DNA of 64,000 nt, taken from assembly GCF_001046635.1 (NCBI RefSeq), contig NZ_KQ130453.1, positions 625,001-689,000 on the forward strand. Direction: 5' to 3'. This document shows, piece after piece, positions 44,769 through 53,743 of the stretch (positions within the stretch are counted from its first letter, which is position 1; every line of letters starts with the position of its first letter). The DNA is from Novosphingobium barchaimii LL02. GTDB lineage: Bacteria > Pseudomonadota > Alphaproteobacteria > Sphingomonadales > Sphingomonadaceae. The position numbers and the translations under genes were made by a program. The notes below the pieces were generated by a model. It did no database searches. It was not told where the DNA came from and saw nothing but the letters and a program-made list of their open reading frames with translations.

Positions 44769-46070
44769 TCAGTGGACGGGTGCGGGCTGGGGAGCGTCGA
44801 CGGCCTCGAACAGTTCGAGCGGGGCCGCGTACATCGGTTCGGGAGCGCCGGCGGTGATCGCGTAGACGTTCTCCATATGGCAAGGGCCAAGCTTCGCGCC
44901 GAAGTAGAGACTGTCGAGCGAGATCAGCATGTTCTCCTCCATCACGAAACCTTCCTTGACCCCGGCAAGGCCAGCGGCGGGGAAGGCCAGCGGGATTTCC
45001 AGTGGCATCAGGCCGATGCCGTGGGCGACCACCAGCAGCTTCTCGGGCGTGGCGACGCCGTGGGCCTTGAGATGCTCGTACCCGATCGCCGGCAGGCTGG
45101 CGGTCGAGACGCCGGGCCGCAGAGCGTCGACCATCTTGAGGAAGGCATCGCGCAGGATGTCGTGCTGGCGGCGATATTCCGGGCTGGCCTTGCCGACCAC
45201 GGCGGTCCGATTGATGTCGACCCAGAAGCCGTCATGGATGCCCTGGGTTTCAAGGATCACGATGTCGCCGCTGCGAAGCGAACGGTTACCCCGGGTGCGG
45301 AACAGGTCGGGGATGAACTCGTCCGCCTCATAGGCACCGCCGAACAGCATGGCGCCTTCGTCCACCGGGATCACTTCGTGGCGGACCATGAAGTCGCAGA
45401 TCCGCGCCTGCACGTCGTTCCAGTCCGCGCCTTCGTGGAGCAGCGATCCGGCATGGGCGATGATCCGGTCCGCCAGTTTGCCCAGCTTGCGGTAGCGCGC
45501 CAGTTCGCCGGGCGTCTTGACCACGCGCACGCGCATCATGAAATCCAGCACGTCGCTGTATTGGTGAGGAACGGTGCCCGCGATCCGCGCCGAGACGCGG
45601 TGTTCATCGAAGCCGACACGCCCCCCCGCAAGGCCGTGATCCGCCAGCGCCGAGGCGATTGCCGCCGTGATGTCGGGCTGGCAGGTTCCGGCGATGGCAC
45701 CCACCATGCCTCCCGCATCCTCGGCCAGTTGGCCGCCGTTGCGATCCGGGTCGATATAGCGACTGACTTCGCAGAAGTTGAGCATGTCGAACGTGCGCAG
45801 TTCGCCGAAGGTACAGGCGTCCCCGTCCTTGTTCAGCACAGCGACGAGGCCCAGGTTCGCCTCGGGGATCACCAGCGTCAGCGGTTTGGCCGGATCGGCA
45901 TAGACGATGGCCGCCGCCATCGGCTCCATCTGCTGCCAGCGCTCGAGGATCGAGTGATAACCCGCCACATAGCGCACGTCGTGCGGGTGGCTGAGGACCA
46001 CCGCGTCCAGCCCCTCCGCCCCCATCATCGACTGCAGCCGGTCAGCTCTCGGGTTCGAAGGTGAGGTCAT
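44769..46070 (-). CDS. M24-fold protein (creatinase/aminopeptidase P-like) with altered metal site
   Basis: 433 aa with an N-terminal creatinase-like domain (DAVVLSHPHDVRYVAGYHS) and a C-terminal pita-bread domain (GDIVILETQGIHDGFWVD onward). Aligning by eye with aminopeptidase P, the five ligand positions read Glu274, Asp285, His350, Asp386, Glu400 (usual: Asp, Asp, His, Glu, Glu), and the catalytic His of HGxGxxxHE is Leu357 (HGIGLMPLE). This makes peptidase activity doubtful. The fold also hosts non-peptidases such as creatinase and DddP lyase, so a lyase or hydrolase role in the pathway is plausible. Overlaps the cupin gene by 4 bases. Confidence 0.8.
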   Translation of the reverse strand: MTSPSNPRADRLQSMMGAEGLDAVVLSHPHDVRYVAGYHSILERWQQMEPMAAAIVYADPAKPLTLVIPEANLGLVAVLNKDGDACTFGELRTFDMLNFCEVSRYIDPDRNGGQLAEDAGGMVGAIAGTCQPDITAAIASALADHGLAGGRVGFDEHRVSARIAGTVPHQYSDVLDFMMRVRVVKTPGELARYRKLGKLADRIIAHAGSLLHEGADWNDVQARICDFMVRHEVIPVDEGAMLFGGAYEADEFIPDLFRTRGNRSLRSGDIVILETQGIHDGFWVDINRTAVVGKASPEYRRQHDILRDAFLKMVDALRPGVSTASLPAIGYEHLKAHGVATPEKLLVVAHGIGLMPLEIPLAFPAAGLAGVKEGFVMEENMLISLDSLYFGAKLGPCHMENVYAITAGAPEPMYAAPLELFEAVDAPQPAPVH

Positions 46071-46525
46071 GCCGCCTCCTCCAGCCCCTCGTTGGCGACG
46101 TTGGAGACGACTTCGCCCTTCGCCACATCGCGCAGGAATTCGTGATTGAGGATGAAGCGCACTTCGCCCGCATCGTCGGTGAAGGCGACGGCGCCGTGGC
46201 CCATGAACAGATATTCGGTCACTTCCTCACAGCGCGCTTCGCTGTGCCGCGATCCGATCGGCTCGTAGCCATAGGTGCCGGCGGGCGCCGAGCCGACATC
46301 GTAGATCAGCTCGCCCTTGGTGACGAAATATTGGCCGTGGCCCAAGTGCCAGTGAGGGGCGAAGGTGGCGCCCGGCTCCATGTGGACCCATAGCACCCAG
46401 TCGCCGGTTTCCTCGCTGTAGCGCAGCAGCCGGATCGTAGTGCCGACACCCAGCGCCACTTCGTGGCAGTCGTTGATGTTGACGATAAGATCGCCCAGTT
46501 TTCCGGGTTCGTGTTGCTCGGTCAT
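46067..46525 (-). CDS. Cupin protein resembling 2,4'-dihydroxyacetophenone dioxygenases
   Basis: 152 aa from ATG 46525. PGATFAPHWHLGHGQYFVTKG gives the first cupin motif with candidate metal ligands His-x-His and a third His; GTYGYEPIGSRHSEAR gives the second. FMGHGAVAFTDDAGEVRFILN resembles the C-terminal part of the 2,4'-dihydroxyacetophenone dioxygenase family, which cleaves a C-C bond in hydroxy-aryl-ketones. Located between an SDR and the M24 gene in one operon. The dioxygenase role is inferred from resemblance. Confidence 0.68.
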   Translation of the reverse strand: MTEQHEPGKLGDLIVNINDCHEVALGVGTTIRLLRYSEETGDWVLWVHMEPGATFAPHWHLGHGQYFVTKGELIYDVGSAPAGTYGYEPIGSRHSEARCEEVTEYLFMGHGAVAFTDDAGEVRFILNHEFLRDVAKGEVVSNVANEGLEEAA

Positions 46526-46556
46526 GGTTTTGTTTCCTCTCGCAAAACTCGAAAAA

Positions 46557-47318
46557 TCACATCGTGGCAGTGAGGCCCTCGTCGGCAGGGATGACGGCGC
46601 CGTGGACACAGCTCGATTTGTCATCGAGCAGGAAGCAAACCAGCTGCGCGATCTGCACCGGCTCCATGAAGAACTTGCGGCGCGGGCTGGGATGGCCGTC
46701 CATCAGCGCGGCGATGGCCTGTTCGCCCTCGGGCGTGCACAAGTTGGCGGTGAGCGGCGTCGCCACCGCGCCGGGGCACACGCAGTTGATGCGGATACCC
46801 TTGGGGCCAAGTTCCGCCGCCAGCGTGCGCGAAAGCATCGCCACGGCTGCTTTCGAGGCGCTGTAGGCACTGTCGCCCGCACGCCCCGCCACGCCGCTGA
46901 CCGAACCGATGAAGACGATGGCGCCGCCGCCTGTCTCGATCATCGCCGGGAGCACGGCCTGCGTGACGTAGAAGGTGCCTTTAAGGTTCACGTCGATGTG
47001 CCGGTCGAACAGCGAAAGCGGGCTTTCTGGCACCGGGTTGGGCGCCCACATGGCCGCGTTATTGACCAGCAGCGTGACCGGCCCAAGTGCGGCCTCGATC
47101 CCGCGCACGGCCTGCGCAACGGCCTCGGCATCCGAAATGTCGACGTGGACCGCGTGGGCGAGCGCGCCGCTGGCGACTTCCTTGTCGAGGTCGGCCCGGG
47201 GGGCGTCGGACAGCACTGCGACCCTGGCGCCCGCCTCGCGCAGCAGCTTCGAGACGGCGGCGCCGATGCCGCTGGTGCCCCCGGTGACGAGCGCGACTTT
47301 TCCTGCAAGATTGCTCAT
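46557..47318 (-). CDS. Short-chain dehydrogenase/reductase
   Basis: 253 aa, classical SDR: cofactor motif TGGTSGIG, NNAAMW, catalytic YSASK, and INCVCPGAVATPLT. An acidic or Ser residue after the second strand (VAVLSDAPRADLDKE) leaves the NAD versus NADP preference open. The final DEGLTATM matches the usual SDR end. Overlaps the following SDR gene by 4 bases. Probably oxidises an alcohol formed in the pathway. Confidence 0.9.
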   Translation of the reverse strand: MSNLAGKVALVTGGTSGIGAAVSKLLREAGARVAVLSDAPRADLDKEVASGALAHAVHVDISDAEAVAQAVRGIEAALGPVTLLVNNAAMWAPNPVPESPLSLFDRHIDVNLKGTFYVTQAVLPAMIETGGGAIVFIGSVSGVAGRAGDSAYSASKAAVAMLSRTLAAELGPKGIRINCVCPGAVATPLTANLCTPEGEQAIAALMDGHPSPRRKFFMEPVQIAQLVCFLLDDKSSCVHGAVIPADEGLTATM

Positions 47319-48097
47319 TGCGCGGTGAAACCTCCGTCGACGATCAGTTCCGATCCGTGCATGTAACCCGCCTCGTCAGAGGCAAGGAACCGCACCGTCT
47401 TGGCGATGTCGATGGGGTCGGCCATGCGCCCGATGGGGTGGGCCGGGGCGAGACCGGCGGCGGCTTCCTCGACACTGGCAGCGAAACCGCTGTCGACGAT
47501 GCGCTGGAGGATGTGATCGACCATGCCGGTCTTCACGCCGCTGGGGTGCACGGAATTGACCCGCACCTTGTAGCTCAGCGCCGAGAATTCCATCGCGCAG
47601 GCCTTCACGAACAGCGCCACTGCGCCCTTCGATGCGCAGTACCCAGTGTGCAGCGGCGAACCGATCTTGCCCGCTACCGAAGATATCACCACGATCGAGG
47701 CGCCATGCGGAAGATCCTCGCCCGAACGCTTCATCAGGCCGATCGCTGATTTGGTGCCCAGGAAAACGCCGTCGACGTTGACGGCCATCTGTTTGCGCCA
47801 CTGCTCAAGCGTGGTGTTTTCCATCTTCTCCACCACGACGATGCCGGCGACATGGATCAGCGTGTCGAGCCGTCCATAACGTGCTTCTATCGCCGCGATA
47901 ACGGCCTGCCACGATGCCTCGTCAGTGACGTCGAGCTGGTAGTAGCCCCAGTCGGGCTGAGCCGCGTTCCATTCTCCTGGCAGATCTGCGCCCACCACCA
48001 CCGCCCCGGCCTCGGCCAGCGAGCGGGCGATTTCACTGCCGATGCCGCCGGTGCAGCCGGTGACAAGGGCGATGCGTCCTTCAAGCGAGGCGATCAT
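47315..48097 (-). CDS. Short-chain dehydrogenase/reductase
   Basis: 260 aa: TGCTGGIG for the cofactor, VVGADLP with an Asp that favours NAD(H), catalytic YCASK preceded by SSVAGKIGS, and SVHPSGVKTGM. Similar in size to the next SDR but clearly distinct, so each may act on a different step or stereocentre. Overlaps both the ABM gene upstream and the SDR gene downstream by 4 bases. Confidence 0.9.
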   Translation of the reverse strand: MIASLEGRIALVTGCTGGIGSEIARSLAEAGAVVVGADLPGEWNAAQPDWGYYQLDVTDEASWQAVIAAIEARYGRLDTLIHVAGIVVVEKMENTTLEQWRKQMAVNVDGVFLGTKSAIGLMKRSGEDLPHGASIVVISSVAGKIGSPLHTGYCASKGAVALFVKACAMEFSALSYKVRVNSVHPSGVKTGMVDHILQRIVDSGFAASVEEAAAGLAPAHPIGRMADPIDIAKTVRFLASDEAGYMHGSELIVDGGFTAQ

Positions 48098-48411
48098 GCG
48101 GGAACTCCTGTGATGGCCGCTTCGCCAAGGTGGTCGAAGCAGCGGATATCCGGATCACCGTCGAGGCAGGCGTATCCATCGGCGGACATGGCGACGTGAT
48201 AGGGGCGCAGCGCGTGCTCCTCCTTAGCCTGCATCGTGGTGAAGAATTCGGTGAACACAAAAGCGTTGGCATCGTCCTGCGATTGCAGGACCTGGAACAG
48301 CAGGGTATCCGGCTCGTTCGCGCGGACATCCTTTTGGAGCTGCGTCGTCAACTCTATGAAACGCTGCGTCTTGTCCGGTTTCGTGCGGACATGCATGATG
48401 ACTGCAATCAC
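48094..48411 (-). CDS. ABM-domain protein (putative small monooxygenase)
   Basis: 105 aa with the dimeric alpha-beta barrel pattern: MIAVIMHVRTKPDKTQRFIEL, EPDTLLFQVLQSQDDANAFV, EEHALRPYHVAM. ABM proteins include cofactor-free quinone-forming monooxygenases (YgiN, ActVA-Orf6), but many are uncharacterised. First gene of the eight-gene minus-strand operon ending with the lipoyl protein. Two further ABM genes lie at 58.8-59.4 kb. Confidence 0.82.
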   Translation of the reverse strand: MIAVIMHVRTKPDKTQRFIELTTQLQKDVRANEPDTLLFQVLQSQDDANAFVFTEFFTTMQAKEEHALRPYHVAMSADGYACLDGDPDIRCFDHLGEAAITGVPA

Positions 48412-48428
48412 TTGAAGGACCTTTCGTC

Positions 48429-49916
48429 ATGTGGGGGGAAATGCTGGCCGAGGCGGCGCAGGCCGCGCAGGGACCGGACCCTGCCTCCGCGCAGCCGCTG
48501 GTCGAACGCCTGCTCACCGCGAAACCCGGCGACGGGGATGCGCTGACACTGGCGGGGATCGTGGCCCAGCGTACCGGGCGCATGGAGGATGCACTGGCTG
48601 CCTTTCGCGCCGCGCGCGATGCCGACCCCCTCGACGCCGGGCGGCACCAGAACCTGGCCGTCGCGCTGAAGAACCACGGCGCCTATGACGAAGCCCTTGC
48701 CGCCTTCACTGCCGCGCTGGACCTGCGGCCCGGCCATGACGGGACGCTGGCGAACCTCGGCTCGTGCCTGATCGCGGCCGGGCGCTGCGAGGAGGCCATC
48801 GAGGTGCTGGCCGCGGCAGGTGACAAGCCCGAAGCGCTGAACAACATGGGCGTGGCGCTGGCCCGCCTGGGCCGTCACGATGAAGCGGCGGCGCGCTACA
48901 ACCGCTCGCTGGCCTTGCGTCCCGGCCATCTCGAAACCGCGCTCAACCTGATCGATGCACTGGCGGCCAGCGGCAAACGGGACGAGGCGGAAAATCTCGT
49001 GCGTCAGGTGCTCAAAGCACAGCCGCGCAATATGCGCGCCGCGAACCAGCTGGGTCTGATGCTGGAAAGTGCCGGGGATTTCGTCGGTGCCGCTGCGGTG
49101 CTGCGCAGCGTTTTCGATCCCGCCGCGCCCAATCATGCGCTTGGCGTCAATCTGGCGCGCACGCTGATCCGGGCCGGCAATCCCGAGGACTCGCTGCGGG
49201 TCAGCGGCGCGCTCGTCAAGACACAGCCCAGCGTGACCACGCCGCTCGCGCTGGCGCTGGCGGCTTACGAGCATCTGGGCCAGACCCGTGAGCTGGGCGG
49301 ACTGATGGCTTTGGACCGCTTCGTGTCGGTGCATGATATCACCGCCGCGCCGGGCTTTGCCGATATGGCGCAGTTCAACGCGGCGCTGGTTGAAGAATTG
49401 CGCGCGCATCCCTCGCTGACCTTCGAGCCGGAGGGCCTCGTCACCAGGCAGGGCCGCCAGAGCGGCGATCTTGCCGATGCCGAAACTCCGGCACTGCGCG
49501 GCCTGGTCAGCATCACCACGATGCACCTCGCGGAGACTCTCGCCGGGTTCGCGGCCCAGCCCGCCGATCATCCATTCCTGCGCGCCCTGCCCGCGAACTG
49601 GAGCCTGACCCTTTGGGGCACGGTCCTCCAGCCCGGCGGCGAAGTGGGCGCCCACATTCATGCGCCGAACTGGCTCTCGGGCGTCTACTATCCCGAGTTT
49701 GCAGGCGAGGACGGCGCTTTCGCGATAGGCGTGCTTCCCGGCGAACTGGGCGGCGGCGGCACCCCTGTCGTCAAGAACCCGCGCGCCGGGCGCATGATCG
49801 TGTTTCCCTCCTACCTGTGGCACGGAACGCTGCCGTTCGGGGGAGAGAAAGAACGCATCAGCTTCGCCTTCGACCTCGTGCCCGCAGGCGTGGGCCAACC
49901 GCACAAGCTGCGCTGA
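48429..49916 (+). CDS. TPR protein with C-terminal 2OG-Fe(II) oxygenase-like domain
   Basis: 495 aa. Roughly seven TPR-like helical repeats (AAFTAALDLRPGHDGTLANLG, NMGVALARLGRHDEAAARYN) occupy the first 270 residues. The C-terminal domain has HIHAPNWLSGVYYPEF and PRAGRMIVFPSYLWHGTLPF, then GEKERISFAFDL, giving His ligands and an Arg as in the 2OG-FeII_Oxy_5 group. It may hydroxylate a protein or metabolite. It diverges from the ABM gene, with only 17 bases between start codons, so its promoter must lie inside that gene. Confidence 0.82.
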   Translation: MWGEMLAEAAQAAQGPDPASAQPLVERLLTAKPGDGDALTLAGIVAQRTGRMEDALAAFRAARDADPLDAGRHQNLAVALKNHGAYDEALAAFTAALDLRPGHDGTLANLGSCLIAAGRCEEAIEVLAAAGDKPEALNNMGVALARLGRHDEAAARYNRSLALRPGHLETALNLIDALAASGKRDEAENLVRQVLKAQPRNMRAANQLGLMLESAGDFVGAAAVLRSVFDPAAPNHALGVNLARTLIRAGNPEDSLRVSGALVKTQPSVTTPLALALAAYEHLGQTRELGGLMALDRFVSVHDITAAPGFADMAQFNAALVEELRAHPSLTFEPEGLVTRQGRQSGDLADAETPALRGLVSITTMHLAETLAGFAAQPADHPFLRALPANWSLTLWGTVLQPGGEVGAHIHAPNWLSGVYYPEFAGEDGAFAIGVLPGELGGGGTPVVKNPRAGRMIVFPSYLWHGTLPFGGEKERISFAFDLVPAGVGQPHKLR

Positions 49917-49958
49917 AGGCCCGCGAGGCACAGAAGGGGAAGCCGCTGCCGCCATCAC

Positions 49959-52289
49959 TCAGAACTTAGCCGAGCCTTCGATGCCGAAACTGCGCGGCGG
50001 GGCGTAATTGGTGAAGTTGAACAGTCCCGCCACCGAGTTGGCCGAGACGCGGTAGACCTTGTCCAGCAGGTTTCGCCCGAAGATGGCCACGCGGTAGCGT
50101 TCGTCGGGATCGGTCCAGCCGATGCTCGCTCCCACCAGGGTGCGCGCCTGCCCCTGCGAATAGTCGGCGTTGAGCGTGGTGGATTCGAACTGCGCCTGGT
50201 AGTTGATGTCGGCGTTTAGCGAGACCGTGCCGAAGTCCGCAGGCGGGAATTCGTAATGCGCGTTGGCCCCGGCGGTCCACTTGGGCGCGCCGCGCAGTTT
50301 CAGATAGGACGCATCCTCGTTGACGCCGTCACCGTCGACGTCGGTGCTGAAGTTGATGTACTTGGCTTTCTGGTAACCCACCGAAGCGCCAAGCGTCAGG
50401 CCGGGGACCGGGGCGGAGGATATCTCCAGCTCGATGCCCTTCACTTCCGCCTTGCCGGCGTTGGTAGTGCGGGTTTCCTGTCCGGGCAGGCCCGTGATCG
50501 GGTCTACGAAAGGCACTACGGCGTCGCGCTGCAGATCGTTGTACTTCACATAGAACGCCGCGACGTTCACGCGCAGCTTGCGGTCGGCCGTTTCGGTCTT
50601 GAAGCCCAGTTCGAAGCTGTCTGCCGTCTCCTCGCGGAATGGCAGCGCCGACGTGGCGGACATCGCCTGTTCGTTGTAGCCGCCCGACTTGTAGCCTTGG
50701 CTATACGTGAAGTAGTTGTTGATGCCCGATGCGATTTCCCAGCGGTAGCCGGCGCGGATGGTCGGCTTGCTGAACTTGGCGCTGTCGCTGTATTCGGGCC
50801 AGAAGCCGGTGGCGATGGTCGAACGGCGGACTTGCGGGCGGACCGAGAAGTCCTTGCTCTCCTTGGTATAGCGCGCACCCAGGAACACAGAGAACGGATC
50901 GGCGAGCTTGTACTCTGCCTCGCCGAACACTGCATAGCTGTCGACCTTGTAGTTCGCGGTGGACTGGTTCGGATCGGTCAGCGCGGTGGGATCGCCCAGG
51001 AAGCGCAGGAAGCCAAGAAAGCTGGTCGCATTGGCATCCAGCGTCTGCCCCCAGTACATGGCGCCGGCGGTGAACTTGATGCTGTCCGAGAAGTCGGAGC
51101 TGAACCGGGCTTCCGCGCTGTATTGCTTACGGGTGTCCTCGCGGGTGGAGACGAACAGGTAGGCGTTCTCTCCGGTATAGTCGGATGGCAGTTTCGAGCG
51201 AACCCGGCGCCAGCCGCCGACCACAGTGATCGTGCCGGTGCCCTCCATGGTATGCTCGCCGCGCAGGAACACGCCGTCCACGTCGACCCGGTGGCCATCG
51301 AGCGTGCCCACGCAGGTCGGCGCGCTGGAAGAGCCTTCGCACAGGGTCGTGCCGGTCTTGAACGGGCTCTGGCCGGTGGTCTGGATGCCGGGGAAGCCGA
51401 CCACGTCGATCAGGAAGCCGGGGGGCGTCTCGTTGACCGACGGCGGGCTGTCGCCCCGGTCGCGCAGCAGTTCGTAGGTCAGCATCAGGTTGGTGTCGTC
51501 GGTCGGTTCCCACAATAGCTTGGCGCGGCCGCTGAAGTAGCGGCTGCCGCCCCAGCGCTGCCCGCGTCCAGGCACGCCTTGGAAACCATCGACGGAATTG
51601 TTCTTGGTCAGGCGGTAGTACCCATCGCTTTCCTGAAACGAACCGGCGGCGCGGAAGTAGAGGTTTTCCGACAAGGGAATGTTGATCGAGGCCTTCACGT
51701 CCTTGGTGTTGAAGCTGGAGTAGCCGAGGCGCACTTCGGCACTGAAGCCCGGCTCCGGCTTCTTGGTGATGACATTGACGACGCCGCCCACGGTGTTCTT
51801 GCCGAACAGGGTGCCTTGCGGTCCGCGCAGGACTTCGATGCGCTCCACGTCGAACAGGTCGAACAGCTGGGTCTGGACGTGAGCCAGCACGAAATCGTCG
51901 ACGACAACGCCGACGGCCGGCTCGAAGGTCAGTATGATGTCGCCGGTGGACTGGCCGCGAATGCCGATCGCGGCGGCGTTGAAGCCCGGCACGTTGGTGA
52001 TGACAACATTGGGAACGTCGCCCGCCAAAGCGCGGATATCGTTGGCGAACTTGTTCTCGATCGCCGCCTCGGTAAAGGCTGAAACCGCTACCGGCGTGTC
52101 CTGGATGGATTCCGAAATACGCCTCGCGGTGACGACGATGTCCTCAAGACCGGTCGACTGGCCGGACTGGCTAGTGCCCTGCGGCTGCGGCGCGGGCGCC
52201 GTCTGGGCCAGGACAGTGGTGCTGGCGCTCGTCAGCAGCCCCGTGGCGAGCAATTTGCAGACGCAATTCAGGTGTGACTTGCCGATCAT
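49959..52289 (-). CDS. TonB-dependent outer-membrane receptor
   Basis: 776 aa with a signal peptide ending near TTVLAQ. DIVVTARRISESIQDTPVAV is the sphingomonad plug start, followed by VERIEVLRGPQGTLFGKNTV and GGVVNVITKKPE. The barrel ends with YAPPRSFGIEGSAKF. It would import a scarce or bulky substrate across the outer membrane using TonB energy. A CATTCATG operator-like motif is 116 bases upstream, between this gene and the divergent TetR gene, so it is likely controlled by that regulator. Confidence 0.94.
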   Translation of the reverse strand: MIGKSHLNCVCKLLATGLLTSASTTVLAQTAPAPQPQGTSQSGQSTGLEDIVVTARRISESIQDTPVAVSAFTEAAIENKFANDIRALAGDVPNVVITNVPGFNAAAIGIRGQSTGDIILTFEPAVGVVVDDFVLAHVQTQLFDLFDVERIEVLRGPQGTLFGKNTVGGVVNVITKKPEPGFSAEVRLGYSSFNTKDVKASINIPLSENLYFRAAGSFQESDGYYRLTKNNSVDGFQGVPGRGQRWGGSRYFSGRAKLLWEPTDDTNLMLTYELLRDRGDSPPSVNETPPGFLIDVVGFPGIQTTGQSPFKTGTTLCEGSSSAPTCVGTLDGHRVDVDGVFLRGEHTMEGTGTITVVGGWRRVRSKLPSDYTGENAYLFVSTREDTRKQYSAEARFSSDFSDSIKFTAGAMYWGQTLDANATSFLGFLRFLGDPTALTDPNQSTANYKVDSYAVFGEAEYKLADPFSVFLGARYTKESKDFSVRPQVRRSTIATGFWPEYSDSAKFSKPTIRAGYRWEIASGINNYFTYSQGYKSGGYNEQAMSATSALPFREETADSFELGFKTETADRKLRVNVAAFYVKYNDLQRDAVVPFVDPITGLPGQETRTTNAGKAEVKGIELEISSAPVPGLTLGASVGYQKAKYINFSTDVDGDGVNEDASYLKLRGAPKWTAGANAHYEFPPADFGTVSLNADINYQAQFESTTLNADYSQGQARTLVGASIGWTDPDERYRVAIFGRNLLDKVYRVSANSVAGLFNFTNYAPPRSFGIEGSAKF

Positions 52290-52404
52290 GGTCTTCCCCT
52301 CCGAACCGACTGCCTTTTTGTGATGGGGCAGTTCGAATCACTGCCGACGTTTTCGTCCGGCCCACATAAATGAGTGCAGATGATCTTTTTTGTGAAGCTA
52401 AAAA

Positions 52405-52422
52405 AATCATTCATGTATGATT
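52405..52422. promoter_or_regulatory. Operator-like motif between TetR and TonB receptor genes
   Basis: AATCATTCATGTATGATT is an imperfect palindrome centred on CATG, inside an AT-rich divergent promoter region. Fifteen of its bases recur before the second TonB receptor (58565-58579), and a related sequence is before the ABM pair (58671-58690). A likely binding site for the adjacent TetR protein. Confidence 0.55.
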
Positions 52423-52464
52423 TATTTTACTGCATTGCAGCGGGAGCAGAAGGAGGGGATTGTT

Positions 52465-53232
52465 TTGGAAACCGGCGGCGTTCAAGAATTTCGTAAGTAT
52501 AGCGGGGGAAGCGCAACACGTGGGGGACTTGCTGCAGTGCAGGAGATGACCGGCGAAAAAACGCCAGCGAGTCGGCGCCGCTACACCAGTCCGGCAATGA
52601 CGGAGCGCCGCGCGCGGATCGTTGACGCTGCCCACCGCATCCTGGGCGAAGGCGGCGTCGCCGCGCTGACCATTCGCAGGCTGTCCGACGAGGCCGGGGT
52701 AGCCCAGCGCACGCTCTACCGCCTGTTCGGCGACAAGGACGGCGTCATCAGCGCGACGGTGGTCGACCGCATGGTCGAAGTGCGCGGACACATCGCGCGG
52801 CGCGACCACATCTACACGCTGCCGATGGTGTTTCGCGAACTAGACTGGATGGTCAGCGAACTCGACCGCGACAGCCTTTACGCGCGGGTGGTGATCGATT
52901 TCGTCTTCGCGCCGGAAGTCCGCACGCTGGAAGTGAACGAGCTAACCTCAGTGGCGCGCAGCCGCTTCGCCGGGTGGCTGGAACACCAGCGCGGCAAAGG
53001 CAGCGTGCGCGACGATCTCGATAACGAGGCGCTGGTCGACACGCATGTGATGCACGAATTCCTGGTCTACCGGCGCTGGTCGCTGGGGCAGTGCGGATCG
53101 GACCAATGCCGCCTCGAACTGCACGCCTGCTTCCTTCAGAGCGCCTCGCTGGTGCTGACGGAGGAGCTTCGCGAAACCTATCTGGCAAAGCTGGTCACGC
53201 TGCAGAAACGGATCAGGCGAATGCGCAAATAG
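52465..53232 (+). CDS. TetR-family transcriptional regulator
   Basis: About 255 aa from TTG 52465, preferred because AGGAGGGG stands six bases upstream; ATG 52417 and ATG 52546 are in-frame alternatives. The N-terminal HTH is RARIVDAAHRILGEGGVAA followed by LSDEAGVAQRTLYRLFGDK. The C-terminal ligand-binding region is all-helical and unlike well-known subgroups. Divergent from the TonB receptor and followed after 37 bases by the SnoaL-like gene. Probably the local repressor of the catabolic island. Confidence 0.88.
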   Translation: METGGVQEFRKYSGGSATRGGLAAVQEMTGEKTPASRRRYTSPAMTERRARIVDAAHRILGEGGVAALTIRRLSDEAGVAQRTLYRLFGDKDGVISATVVDRMVEVRGHIARRDHIYTLPMVFRELDWMVSELDRDSLYARVVIDFVFAPEVRTLEVNELTSVARSRFAGWLEHQRGKGSVRDDLDNEALVDTHVMHEFLVYRRWSLGQCGSDQCRLELHACFLQSASLVLTEELRETYLAKLVTLQKRIRRMRK

Positions 53233-53269
53233 CCCGAAAGACGGGCCGATAATGGGAGAGTGAACGATA

Positions 53270-53731
53270 ATGACCCTGGATGACCTGACCGCGCGCGAGG
53301 CGATCCGCCAGTTGCGCATCGACTATTCGACCGCTTTCGACACGATGGACGAGGCCGTCGTGCGCCGCAATTGCGCAGAAGATATCGTTTGCGAATACCC
53401 CATGGCCTTTGGCGGCGTCTACGAAGGAGTGGAAGCGGTCCTGGGCCTGTTCCGCGACAACTGGCGCCATTGCCGCGCGCCGTTGGAGACGCTGCATTAC
53501 ATCGCCAACCACTCGATCGAACTGACCGCGCCGGACAGCGCGCGCGGCCACTGCCTGCTGTTGGACCTCGTCACGCGCCAGCATGAAGGGTCCGCCATCG
53601 CTACCCAGGGCGGCGAGGTCAATCCGCTGCTGCTGATCGGGCGCTACGACGATGTCTATGTGCGTCAGGGCGGCCAGTGGAAATTTGCCCGGATTGCGCT
53701 GACTATGTTGTGGCCCACGCGCTCTGATTGA
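53270..53731 (+). CDS. SnoaL-like (NTF2-fold) protein
   Basis: 153 aa. LTAREAIRQLRIDYSTAFDT, YPMAFGGVYEGVEAVLGLF and a closing QGGQWKFARIALTMLWP fit the SnoaL_4 group of NTF2-like proteins. Members include isomerases, dehydratases and hydroxylase subunits for polyketide and steroid-like substrates. Follows the TetR gene closely and is probably co-transcribed. Enzymatic role unknown. Confidence 0.82.
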   Translation: MTLDDLTAREAIRQLRIDYSTAFDTMDEAVVRRNCAEDIVCEYPMAFGGVYEGVEAVLGLFRDNWRHCRAPLETLHYIANHSIELTAPDSARGHCLLLDLVTRQHEGSAIATQGGEVNPLLLIGRYDDVYVRQGGQWKFARIALTMLWPTRSD

Positions 53732-53743
53732 GGCGGAAAAATC

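Noticed and set aside
44619-46064. 481-codon open frame on the plus strand
   Set aside because: Antisense to E1-alpha and the M24 gene, both of which carry full family motifs.
48408-49958. 516-codon open frame on the minus strand
   Set aside because: Antisense to the TPR/2OG-oxygenase gene, whose repeats and iron-site motifs are clear.
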